DNA from: Balneolaceae bacterium
GTDB lineage: Bacteria > Bacteroidota > Rhodothermia > Balneolales > Balneolaceae
Assembly (NCBI GenBank): GCA_006969905.1
Contig: CP030887.1
Location: 682,001-746,000, forward strand
Direction: 5' to 3'
DNA length: 64,000 nt
The translations under genes and the position numbers were made by a program. This document shows, in pieces, positions 36,434 through 43,196 of this stretch (its first letter is position 1; each line of letters starts with the position of its first letter). Under the pieces are notes generated by a model. The model was not told where the DNA came from. It saw only the letters and a program-made list of their open reading frames with translations, and did not search any database.

Positions 36434-36781
36434 ATGGCTGATATTATTCAATGTAACCAAGGCCCTGTAACATGGTTCAAATGGCGTAGAAGAATAAGAT
36501 GGCATTTTCTATATCTATCTGATGATGATAGAAATGAAAATAACAACGTTCTGGCAACCATAAGACAACAGAATATGCAGGATCTTCAAAACCGTTTTGA
36601 TGCGGCTCGCTGTGATAATTCTGCTTGTTTAAAAACCCGTAGTGATTTCAGAGTGGCTAATCCTGTACAAAACAATTCATATATACGATGTTCCCGTAAG
36701 TATTATACTCTTTGGATAGGTATACGCTGCGTGGTTTATAACCGAATCGCAGTCGATGTCCGTTGTGATCTCCAGGGGTAG
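36434..36781 (+). CDS. small Cys- and Arg-rich protein, unknown
   Basis: Not recognised. A 115-residue protein with six cysteines (7, 60, 65, 86, 99, 111), many Arg and aromatic residues (WFKWRRRIRWHFLYL) and no signal peptide or membrane helix. A strong AAAGGAGAG ribosome binding site lies 8 bases before the ATG, which is the main reason to believe it. It has its own upstream space and is followed by a hairpin shared with the convergent pseudo-helicase gene. The Cys pattern could bind metal or form disulfides, but no known motif is complete. Confidence 0.6.
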   Translation: MADIIQCNQGPVTWFKWRRRIRWHFLYLSDDDRNENNNVLATIRQQNMQDLQNRFDAARCDNSACLKTRSDFRVANPVQNNSYIRCSRKYYTLWIGIRCVVYNRIAVDVRCDLQG

Positions 36782-36800
36782 TTGAGTCCTAATCGTTTAT

Positions 36801-36834
36801 AAAAAAAGCCCTGACATAATCTATGAACAGGGCT
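36801..36834 (-). terminator. terminator for the DEAD-box-fold gene (convergent spacer)
   Basis: Stem AGCCCTG / CAGGGCT. Read on the minus strand it is followed by a run of seven T (36801-36807), as expected for the gene ending at 36881. On the plus strand the tail is only GTACTTTT. Confidence 0.75.
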
Positions 36835-36880
36835 GTACTTTTAAGGTCATATGAATTTGCTCTTTTAATGCTCTTACTAT

Positions 36881-38584
36881 TTAATCAAATAGCTTTTTCA
36901 CCCAACCAAAAACACCTGAGGATTTATTGCCATCTCTGCCACCGGATAACCCGTCGTAAGTAGGACGGGGTAGTTCATGTCCCTTTTGCGATCTGTTATT
37001 GCTTTTAGAACCTCCTCGCGGATTCTTTCCACCTTTACTACCTGATCGTTTGTTGTCTTTTCCAGTGCCGTTATTTCGTTTACTGCGAAGATCACTTCTT
37101 CCGCCCTGGCTTCTATCCGTAGTTTTTTTTGTGGACTGAGCTTTCTTATTCTCAGGTTTTTTCTGCTTTTTTTCTTTCACTTCCTTTGGAAGTTTCAGCT
37201 CAGCCGGGGCGTAGCCAACTTCTGCAACAATCCGGTCTATATCTTCCTTATCCATTTTGGAAACTAAAGAAACCATTCTGGCAGCTTTGCCATCACCTAC
37301 TAATTCTGCCCTGTATCGGTACTCTTCCACCTCGCCTGGTACATCGTAGTTAATTACCTGTTGTACTTCATCAATTTCTATTTCTGAAGCAGAAAGCCCG
37401 CCAGCGAGCAATACTTTCATTTCACCGGAGGTGAATTTAGCAAAGCGCTCATCATACATCTCTTTGTCAATTCCGTCATATACGCTAACTACTCCCCAGT
37501 TTTTCTTCAAGATGATGCGAAATAGGCGGTCAACTGTTCTTTTGCTGGCAGCAAAAACAATTACCTTTTTAATCGGGCTGCTTTCCAAATGGGCCAGCAG
37601 TGTAGATATCTTCATCCGTGGGGGTACATGAATGTATGCCTGGGTCAAATCAGAAGGTATAGGCTCAGGTTCTTCAACTTCGTCTTTAAGCACCACTTTT
37701 ACTGAAGCACCCTTTAACTTTTCTTTAGGGTCGTGATCTATATCCTCAGTTTTTTCTTCCGGATCAAGAACCACCTCAACTGATGCTCCCTCTAATTTTT
37801 CTTCAGGACTTTTCTCCTCATTTGAAGGGCCTTTTGCATTCGTCTCACTTTGAGCTTCAGCTTCTTCTGCTTCCGGGTTTAAAACAACTTTAACAGATGC
37901 CTGCTTCAGTTTTTGTTCTATAGGCAAATCTTCTTTTGTATCCGAATCCTGAGACTGTCTTTTCTCTTCATCAAATCCAATATATACCGGATCTGTTAAT
38001 GCGGCTTCAGCTAACTGGCTGGTGGCTTTGTTCATTGACTCGGAAAAAATAAGCGTCTGTGGAGAGTTGTCCACGTATTTAAGTATAGACTTTACCCTGC
38101 TTACCAGGCTATAATTCTCCATGTTATGAGCCTCATCAATCACAATGGTTGCAAGGCTACTTAACCGGATATTTGTTTTTTCCAGTATGTCAATTAAACG
38201 TCCGGGATTAGCTACAATCACCGGAGCTCCATCTAAAACGGCTTTTTCCTGCTCACTTTTATCTCCTTTCATGGAAACATCAGCCGGGCTGATTTGAGCA
38301 TGGTATCCTAAAGCCCAAACCAGTTCATCAATCTTCTTAGCTCGCTCTATAGATGGTGTTAAGATTAAAATTCGTGTGCCAGAAACCTCTCCGTTCATCG
38401 TCAGTGTTTGCAGGGCCGGAATTAAAAAAGCCCCTTCATCTTCCGCATCACATTTTACCAGCAAACTTTTGCCCTCAAGGGCAGCTGGCAGTACATTTTG
38501 TTGGAGAGGTGTTGGTTCGTTCATATTCGTGTCGGCCAGTCCGTTCATAAGTTCAGGACTCAGGCCAAAGTTCTCAAAGGACAC
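36881..38584 (-). CDS. degenerate DEAD-box-fold protein (probable pseudo-helicase) with repeat insert and basic tail
   Basis: A 567-residue protein with the two-RecA layout of DEAD-box RNA helicases but ruined motifs. Kept: Q motif EPTPLQQ, motif Ib-like NPGRLIDIL, motif II as DEAH, and VINYDVPGEVEEYRYR. Lost: the Walker A AxTGxGKT is VKCDAEDEGA (no Lys), SAT is SES, the motif V core is GGLSASEIEI, and HRxGRxxR is YRAELVGDG. Between the lobes is a ~110-residue acidic insert with three copies of EKLxxASVxVVLxxE (DNA ~37680-37920). The C-terminal ~95 residues are Lys/Arg/Gly/Asn-rich and would bind RNA. The track frame opens at a TTG (38620); the GTG at 38584 has AGAGGT upstream and gives the family start SFENFGLSPELM. 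Confidence 0.8.
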   Translation of the reverse strand: MSFENFGLSPELMNGLADTNMNEPTPLQQNVLPAALEGKSLLVKCDAEDEGAFLIPALQTLTMNGEVSGTRILILTPSIERAKKIDELVWALGYHAQISPADVSMKGDKSEQEKAVLDGAPVIVANPGRLIDILEKTNIRLSSLATIVIDEAHNMENYSLVSRVKSILKYVDNSPQTLIFSESMNKATSQLAEAALTDPVYIGFDEEKRQSQDSDTKEDLPIEQKLKQASVKVVLNPEAEEAEAQSETNAKGPSNEEKSPEEKLEGASVEVVLDPEEKTEDIDHDPKEKLKGASVKVVLKDEVEEPEPIPSDLTQAYIHVPPRMKISTLLAHLESSPIKKVIVFAASKRTVDRLFRIILKKNWGVVSVYDGIDKEMYDERFAKFTSGEMKVLLAGGLSASEIEIDEVQQVINYDVPGEVEEYRYRAELVGDGKAARMVSLVSKMDKEDIDRIVAEVGYAPAELKLPKEVKEKKQKKPENKKAQSTKKTTDRSQGGRSDLRSKRNNGTGKDNKRSGSKGGKNPRGGSKSNNRSQKGHELPRPTYDGLSGGRDGNKSSGVFGWVKKLFD

Positions 38585-38790
38585 TATTACACCTCTTCTT
38601 CTTTTGGCGTTATTGTTCAATTTTCAAAGTACGATGCCCTAATTTTTGCTAGAGCAGGTTAAATATACAAAAGTTGTGTGGGAAGCTCATCTTTTGATTT
38701 TGGGTATGGGTGAAAATTTCTTTGAAAGCTTTTTCATCACTAAATAGCTATAAAAGGGGTTTGTCAATGGGTTCTTTAACCTCCGCAATA

Positions 38791-38910
38791 GTGAGATTGC
38801 TTCGTCGAAAAAGTACTTTTTTGGTATTACAAAGTACTGCCTCCCCGCAAAGACCCTTTCATTGTCATCCCGAAGTAGAAGTCAGGTAATCCATTGACAG
38901 TTTTCAGCTA
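38791..38910 (+). repeat. dispersed repeat block, copy A
   Basis: Shares with 41219-41333 the pieces GAGATTGCTTCGTCGA, CGCAAAGACCCTTTC, TTGTCATCCC, TAGAAGTCAGGTAAT and TTGACAG in the same order and at similar spacing. The same GAGATTGCTTCG start opens the palindromic block at 51759. Confidence 0.7.
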
Positions 38911-38928
38911 TGAAATGGATAAAGTCAT

Positions 38929-38952
38929 CCTGAACTTGTTTCAGGATCTTAC
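38929..38952 (+). repeat. hairpin repeat (inverted partner at 39300-39323)
   Basis: ATCCTGAACTTGTTTCAGGAT is a hairpin with 8-bp arms; its reverse complement occurs about 350 bases downstream. Confidence 0.65.
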
Positions 38953-38963
38953 GAAAAGGATGT

Positions 38964-39262
38964 CTAACTTTTTACCCTCTCAAGGTTTCTTACCAATCTT
39001 CTGACTTCGGACCATGTTACTACACAAGATTCTACTTCTATTTCTCGCGCAAGTTTTTTTAGTTGTTTCTCACGGGCGATTACACTATGAAGAGTCGTGT
39101 ATTCTCCTGATAAATAAGCATGGTTAGGTTATACTTAGAAGTACATACAGGGCCTTTTTCTAGTAAATATTTCTATACTTTGGGGTCAATATCATTGGTT
39201 ACTTCGATGTAGATGGCAGTTCAGCAAATGGTAGTAAGAAAGTACACACGGCCTCTGTTTAT
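38964..39262 (-). pseudogene. decayed GIY-YIG (URI-type) endonuclease
   Basis: Minus-strand translation gives VYFLTTIC*TAIYIEVTND then IDPKV*KYLLEKGPVCTSKYNL and TMLIYQEN. A shift to the next frame then gives LHSVIAREKQLKKLARE, ending with TAG at 38964-38966. This follows the order of small GIY-YIG proteins (VYxLTN..YIGVTND...FTSKYNLTKLVY...AIAREKQLKKW). There are two internal stops and at least one frameshift, and the first catalytic Gly position reads Glu. It is a clear relic, flanked by repeat debris. Confidence 0.75.
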
Positions 39263-39298
39263 GTTTCGAGAGACTCACACGGATCATAAACCTTGCAA

Positions 39299-39324
39299 AG
39301 ATCCTGAAACAAGTTCAGGATGAC
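39299..39324 (-). repeat. hairpin repeat, inverted copy
   Basis: Contains ATCCTGAAACAAGTTCAGGAT, the reverse complement of the element at 38929-38952, so the pair brackets the GIY-YIG relic in inverted orientation. Confidence 0.65.
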
Positions 39325-39417
39325 CAGCGTGTTCTAAATCTTTCTAAACAGTTTGGTCATCTAATTACCTGACATCTACAGATATGAGAGTCTTTTATCA
39401 ATACTTACGATCCATTC

Positions 39418-40332
39418 TCATCCCAACTCATCAGTTTTTTGATAGGGTTCTTTAAAACTTGGATGCATTTCAAAGTTACCTGCTGTTCGCTTATGGTATA
39501 AAAAGATAAGTCCCAGGATAAGCAGCATAGCAAGTATACCCATAACTCCTGCTTCCGGCCCGAAATTACCTCCCGTTATCAGGTCAGGGCCCGTCTCCGT
39601 TATATTAATCACGGAACGCCTAAACTCAATGCCACTAACCGGGAAGCCATACACACTGCCCATGAAAAAATTCCATGCAAAATGAATACCTATAGAAATT
39701 GCCAGCCGCCCGGTAAGCAAAAAAGGAATGGCCAGCATAAAACCTGCTAGCACAATATTAAATGTTGAGATAAAATCAGCATTTGGATTAGCGATATGAG
39801 CTACTCCAAAAAACACGGAGGTAAAAGCTGTTGCCCAAATAGCTCCCTTTCTTGCCCCATCCGCCTTTGTAGTAAAACCCTCAGCTAAATTACGAAGCGC
39901 ATAGCCCCTGAAGATCAACTCCTCATAGAATCCTACACTTGCCATTTGTACAAACGCAATGCTTACAGATATTAACCAAAACTCGGTTCCGGGCCTGTTC
40001 CAGCCAAAACCTGTAATCTCAATCCATCCCATTTGCCATTGCACCGCAAAGATGATTGTTTGGGCAGCTATTGCCATTCCGATGCCTATCAAAAGCTCCA
40101 GCCACCATCTTTTGGTGGACTCCAATCCATATCCCGACAGGCTGCGCTTATCCATTCCCTTAGCAATAAGCCAAGCTACTCCAAAGAATGTTATCGAAAG
40201 GGTTATATAGTTAAGAACGGTATTAGAAATGAGCCCGGAAATAATAGCGGCTATGATGGTAAGAAAGAGATAACTGAGTAATCGAATACCTGCCCTGAAA
40301 CGATTTTCTTCAGAATTATAAATGAGATTCAT
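39418..40332 (-). CDS. CPBP family intramembrane glutamic/metallo-endopeptidase
   Basis: A 304-residue membrane protein with about eight hydrophobic helices. All three CPBP/Abi motifs are intact: EELIFRGYALRNL (EExxxR), FFGVAHIANP (FxxxH) and HFAWNFFMG (HxxxN). The family includes Rce1-type CAAX proteases; bacterial members serve in immunity to self-made peptides or in membrane protein processing. The track frame opens at a TTG (40395); the ATG at 40332 gives MNLIYNSEENRFRAG and leaves 70 bases to the divergent SRAP-like gene. The target is unknown. Confidence 0.88.
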   Translation of the reverse strand: MNLIYNSEENRFRAGIRLLSYLFLTIIAAIISGLISNTVLNYITLSITFFGVAWLIAKGMDKRSLSGYGLESTKRWWLELLIGIGMAIAAQTIIFAVQWQMGWIEITGFGWNRPGTEFWLISVSIAFVQMASVGFYEELIFRGYALRNLAEGFTTKADGARKGAIWATAFTSVFFGVAHIANPNADFISTFNIVLAGFMLAIPFLLTGRLAISIGIHFAWNFFMGSVYGFPVSGIEFRRSVINITETGPDLITGGNFGPEAGVMGILAMLLILGLIFLYHKRTAGNFEMHPSFKEPYQKTDELG

Positions 40333-40402
40333 ACTAAATAACTTGTTACAATAGTTGTGTACAGAATGCGTGGAAAATATAAAACCTGATAACAAACCTG
40401 CT

Positions 40403-41014
40403 ATGGAAAGATATGTACTGGATGCCGAAAAAGATTTTATACAGGAACACTTTGAGGTAGCATCAAAATCCGACTCACTATATGTTGCATCTTACAACGT
40501 ATTCCAAAACTCAGCAATGCCGGTAATCTTTGGAAACCGCAGTATTAAAACAGGTATCTGGTCAGGTTCTGTTTCAAAAGGCGAAGTACTGACATCCGAT
40601 ACCCTTAGGGAGACCCTTGATGCCAAACCCTGTATTATCCCCGCAAGCGGGTTTTATATGTGGAAGCAAACGGTGAAAGACCCGCTGCCCTTTTATGTTC
40701 GGTTATTGAGCCGGAAAGTAATGGGATTAGCAGGGTACTTAGACGATGAAGAAGGGTTGGAATTTCATGTGATTACCATGGAATCCAATGTATTGCTCCA
40801 GCCCCTGGAAGAAACCATGCCGTGTATCCTGGAGCCGCATATGTATGATGGCTGGCTGAACGGCGAGGCCTCATCTCTTTTATCCTCTCAGTTCAAAAGC
40901 ACGGCCTTGATGCCCGATCTGGCTGTGTACCGTGTTCCTGATTTAGTGAATGACCCAACCCAAAACTCCAAAGAACTCATCCAACCTATTCCCAAACTCA
41001 GAGAAGAGGATTAG
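40403..41014 (+). CDS. SRAP-domain protein (HMCES/YedK fold) lacking active-site residues
   Basis: A 203-residue SRAP-fold protein. The fold is recognisable (RYVLDAEKDFIQEHFEV at the N-terminus; PVIFGNRSIKTGIWSG; CIIPASGFYMWKQTVKDPLPFYV; GLAGYLDDEEGLEFHVITMES; C-terminal NSKELIQPI). Every catalytic position of YedK/HMCES is changed: Cys2 is missing (MERYVL instead of MCGRYxL), the Asn of INARxET is lost (TSDTLRET), Glu of GFYEW is Met, and the His of IHxRMP is absent (PLEETMP). A TTG at 40355 would put a Cys at position 2 (MCTEC), but that N-terminus does not match the family. It therefore should not crosslink abasic DNA; it may still bind DNA. Confidence 0.8.
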   Translation: MERYVLDAEKDFIQEHFEVASKSDSLYVASYNVFQNSAMPVIFGNRSIKTGIWSGSVSKGEVLTSDTLRETLDAKPCIIPASGFYMWKQTVKDPLPFYVRLLSRKVMGLAGYLDDEEGLEFHVITMESNVLLQPLEETMPCILEPHMYDGWLNGEASSLLSSQFKSTALMPDLAVYRVPDLVNDPTQNSKELIQPIPKLREED

Positions 41015-41015
41015 G

Positions 41016-41060
41016 CTTCCAACGGGTGTTCCGCAGCAGAGCTACGGAACAAGATTAAAG
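41016..41060 (+). repeat. REP element (copy 1)
   Basis: Begins 2 bases after the SRAP-like stop. Its core hairpin has arms GTTCCGCAGC and GCTACGGAAC with one mismatch around an AGA loop. The core is identical to the two copies flanking the RAYT gene at 51 kb, and the preceding AACGGGT is shared with the downstream flank. A second small hairpin (CTGTCT/AGACAC) follows. Confidence 0.8.
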
Positions 41061-41218
41061 TCTGTCTGGCAAGACACAGGTACCAGGCAAACATTCACGA
41101 GCAGAGCGAAGTGATCTTAGAAAACCAACCACAAAGCCTGAGACTGCTTCACTCCGTTCGCAGAGGTTACTCACAATCTCAATTGTTTTGAGCAAAACGA
41201 TCTCCGGTTTTTCATATC

Positions 41219-41333
41219 GAGATTGCTTCGTCGATTTAGTCATAAAACCTAATCGTTATTTTTGCCTCCTCGCAAAGACCCTTTCCTTGTCATCCCTGTA
41301 GAAGTCAGGTAATTCGTTGACAGGAGGCTTTTC
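41219..41333 (+). repeat. dispersed repeat block, copy B
   Basis: Same ordered pieces as 38791-38910 (GAGATTGCTTCGTCGA, CTCGCAAAGACCCTTTC, TTGTCATCCC, GAAGTCAGGTAATTC, TTGACAG). After it comes CCTGCGCAGGCAGGAAT, a further short palindromic repeat (41361-41378). Confidence 0.7.
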
Positions 41334-41929
41334 ATACTTCAAACCCCAAGCAAAGTCATTCCTGCGCAGGCAGGAATCTGAAATTAAATAAAAGCCGATC
41401 CAGCTTTATGACTTAAATAACCTCATAAGTAATGTGTAGGCTATTGCGGGTATCTTCATCCTTAACAGCAAACAGAGCTTATTAAGCTACCCCAGATCTC
41501 GGGCATTCGCCGCGAGATGACGATTCATTTAGCAAAAACGTCATCGAAATATCTAACATCTACAATTATGGGGAGCATGCTGGGCTCAGTCATTTTCTAA
41601 ATCGTATTAATGCAGTAATCTCACAGAGCCAAGCACTCGTTTTACATAAAAACTATTTCCAAAAATAAATAAAACAGGGTGACATGAACTGACACCCTTT
41701 ATTCGTAAATTTCTTTTGTACATATATTGCACATATAAATATGTTTTAGCATATTTGTTGTGGGATAAAAAATTCAAAAAAACCATACCCGCTTAAGGAG
41801 TGGGGCTGGTCAGAGAAGAAAAGCCTTTCAGCAAGAGAGGCAAAACCATAAAGAGAGAGACGAAGAAGCAGTTACAGCCCGGGATGTACTGTTTCTTTTT
41901 ATTCTTTTAAAAACGTCAGGAGAGACGAT
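41334..41929. other. non-coding stretch and probable 5' leader of the RHS cassette
   Basis: No gene seen. 41334-41640 is repeat-like debris with several short palindromes. 41677-41697 is a small hairpin (GGGTG/CACCC) followed by TTTATT that could end incoming transcription. The A/T-rich region 41700-41760 probably holds the cassette promoter. The last ~170 bases are purine-rich and would form a long untranslated leader before the small gene at 41930. Confidence 0.5.
41727..41755 (+). promoter_or_regulatory. candidate promoter of the RHS toxin cassette
   Basis: TTGCAC (41727-41732), a 17-base spacer, then CATATT (41750-41755), in an AT-rich stretch just after a small terminator-like hairpin. 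It is a weak match to a sigma-70 type promoter. Confidence 0.3.
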
Positions 41930-42160
41930 ATGAATAAACTAGTAACCTGGGTAAACCGGGATCCTGAGATTGAAGTGTGTGTGCTGTACAACAAATCGCA
42001 CGAGCACATTAACATACACACGGTATTGGATGACCAGGGGTACCCGGTAACCATAAGCATAGAAGAAGAGGAAGGGATTATTGAAGAGATCATCCTTACC
42101 GAAAACGGGCTGGTAGACGAAGAGTACTATTACTATTTGAGAGACCATCTAGGGGAATAA
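41930..42160 (+). CDS. small acidic protein heading the RHS cassette
   Basis: Not recognised. A 76-residue protein rich in Glu, Asp and Tyr (SIEEEEGIIEEIILTENGLVDEEYYYYLRDHLGE), without signal peptide or membrane helix. Its ATG has a CAGGAGAG ribosome binding site 8 bases upstream. It is followed at 80 bases by the M15 peptidase gene in the same direction. It could be a chaperone-like or regulatory factor for the cassette, but there is no direct evidence. Confidence 0.6.
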   Translation: MNKLVTWVNRDPEIEVCVLYNKSHEHINIHTVLDDQGYPVTISIEEEEGIIEEIILTENGLVDEEYYYYLRDHLGE

Positions 42161-42239
42161 GCCCCTTCTGCACTTAAGCCTGTACAGGGTGAATTGCCCT
42201 GACTATTCACAAAAACACGAATCTATAACCAAGAGAGCC

Positions 42240-42677
42240 ATGAAAAACTATTTCAAAATATCAGATTTTATTATTGACCCGAAAATGCGGGAAGACCATG
42301 CCGGCGTGCCGCTGCACGTAGTGGAAAAACTGGTGCGGTATCACCTGCCCATTCTAAACCGCATCCGCGAGGCCCTGGGCTTCCCGGTAATCATTTCTGC
42401 CCACAGCGGGTACCGAACCTACGAGTGGGAGATTATCCACGGGCGAAGCGGCTACAGCGAACACACCTTTAAAGGGTTGGGCGCTGTCGATTTGACCTGC
42501 GAACCCCGGCACCTGCCCCAATTGCGGCAGGAACTCCTTAAAAGTGAGTACTCCCGCATAGCCTGGTACGATCATAAACGCTTTTTCCACTGCGATTTTA
42601 AAGACGGGGAACTGGGCAGGCGCTTTTTCGAAGTCTGGGAAAATGGGATCTGGCGCGAGGTGAAAGACCTTCGCTGA
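42240..42677 (+). CDS. M15-family peptidoglycan peptidase (D-Ala-D-Ala carboxypeptidase/endolysin type)
   Basis: A 145-residue stand-alone Peptidase_M15-like domain. Motifs: SAHSGYRT (Arg59 region), zinc ligands His75 and Asp84 in SEHTFKGLGAVDLT, and His117 in FFHCDF. Spacing between the first His and Asp is two residues longer than in the common SQHxxGxAxD pattern. It has no signal peptide, like phage endolysins, so it needs another route to the wall. The ATG at 42240 follows AAGAGAG; the upstream extension to 42189 has no support. It lies 30 bases before a gene with membrane-type helices and then the RHS toxin, suggesting a wall-opening function for the cassette. Confidence 0.8.
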   Translation: MKNYFKISDFIIDPKMREDHAGVPLHVVEKLVRYHLPILNRIREALGFPVIISAHSGYRTYEWEIIHGRSGYSEHTFKGLGAVDLTCEPRHLPQLRQELLKSEYSRIAWYDHKRFFHCDFKDGELGRRFFEVWENGIWREVKDLR

Positions 42678-42707
42678 CACAACAAAAAATATAAACCAAG
42701 AGAGGAC

Positions 42708-43196
42708 ATGATGAAGAAAGAATCTATTCAAAACAAAGAAGGACTGGATAAGCTGGAAGCAGACTTGGAGCAGTTCCTGGAACGCACACACAAAAGCTAC
42801 GCACGGGGCAAACCACCCGACAAGCGCAAAAGCTTTTTCAGGGAAACCCGGGTAGGCCGTTTTTTAAGCGGCCGCACCAAAGCCGGGCGGATTGCCCGCA
42901 GAACCGGGCTTGCCGCCTTAGGCCTGGGAGGATTAAGTGTGGCAGGCGTTGGCCCGGAGCCCCCTGCTTTTACCAGCCAGGGGCTGCCTTTGATTGATCA
43001 GCTCAACGAGCTGGTGCTGGTGCTGGGAGGGCTGCTTACTGCTCTTTCCCACCTGATGGACAAGCTGGAGCAATACCAGCGCGTAACCCGCGAACGGGAA
43101 GACGAACACGGCGAAATACCCGCCATTAAAAAAGTATTACGGGCTATTGCCCACACCAAAGAACAAGAACAACAACACACACAGGAGAGATTATGA
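42708..43196 (+). CDS. small protein with two hydrophobic helices, holin-like candidate
   Basis: Not recognised. A 162-residue protein: a charged N-terminal coiled coil (1-35), a very basic segment (36-66), two hydrophobic stretches (about 67-82 and 102-117) and a charged C-terminal helix. The shape could suit a membrane-active or holin-like protein, or a membrane-anchored adaptor. It has a GAGAGG ribosome binding site and overlaps the RHS start by ATGA, so it is translationally coupled to the toxin. Its visibly high GC matches the RHS core rather than the neighbours. Confidence 0.6.
   Translation: MMKKESIQNKEGLDKLEADLEQFLERTHKSYARGKPPDKRKSFFRETRVGRFLSGRTKAGRIARRTGLAALGLGGLSVAGVGPEPPAFTSQGLPLIDQLNELVLVLGGLLTALSHLMDKLEQYQRVTREREDEHGEIPAIKKVLRAIAHTKEQEQQHTQERL

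Larger units (their letters stand above)
38585..39417. other. gene-free stretch: repeat debris and a decayed gene
   Basis: No intact gene. It holds a degraded block beginning GTGAGATTGCTTCGTCGA (38791) whose parts recur at 41219-41333 and, more diverged, at 51759. It also holds a GIY-YIG pseudogene (own entry) and two inverted copies of a hairpin ATCCTGAAAC/AAGTTCAGGAT (38931-38950 and 39301-39321). These blocks look like small dispersed repeats. Confidence 0.75.

Noticed and set aside
40355-40402. TTG start for the SRAP-like gene that would place a Cys at position 2
   Set aside because: The extension (MCTECVENIKPDNKPA) does not resemble the family N-terminus, whereas MERYVL aligns with MCGRYxL, and the other catalytic residues are missing anyway.
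41055-41243. 62-residue minus-strand frame rich in Arg/Ser
   Set aside because: Lies entirely in REP and dispersed-repeat DNA; no start signal or protein-like pattern.
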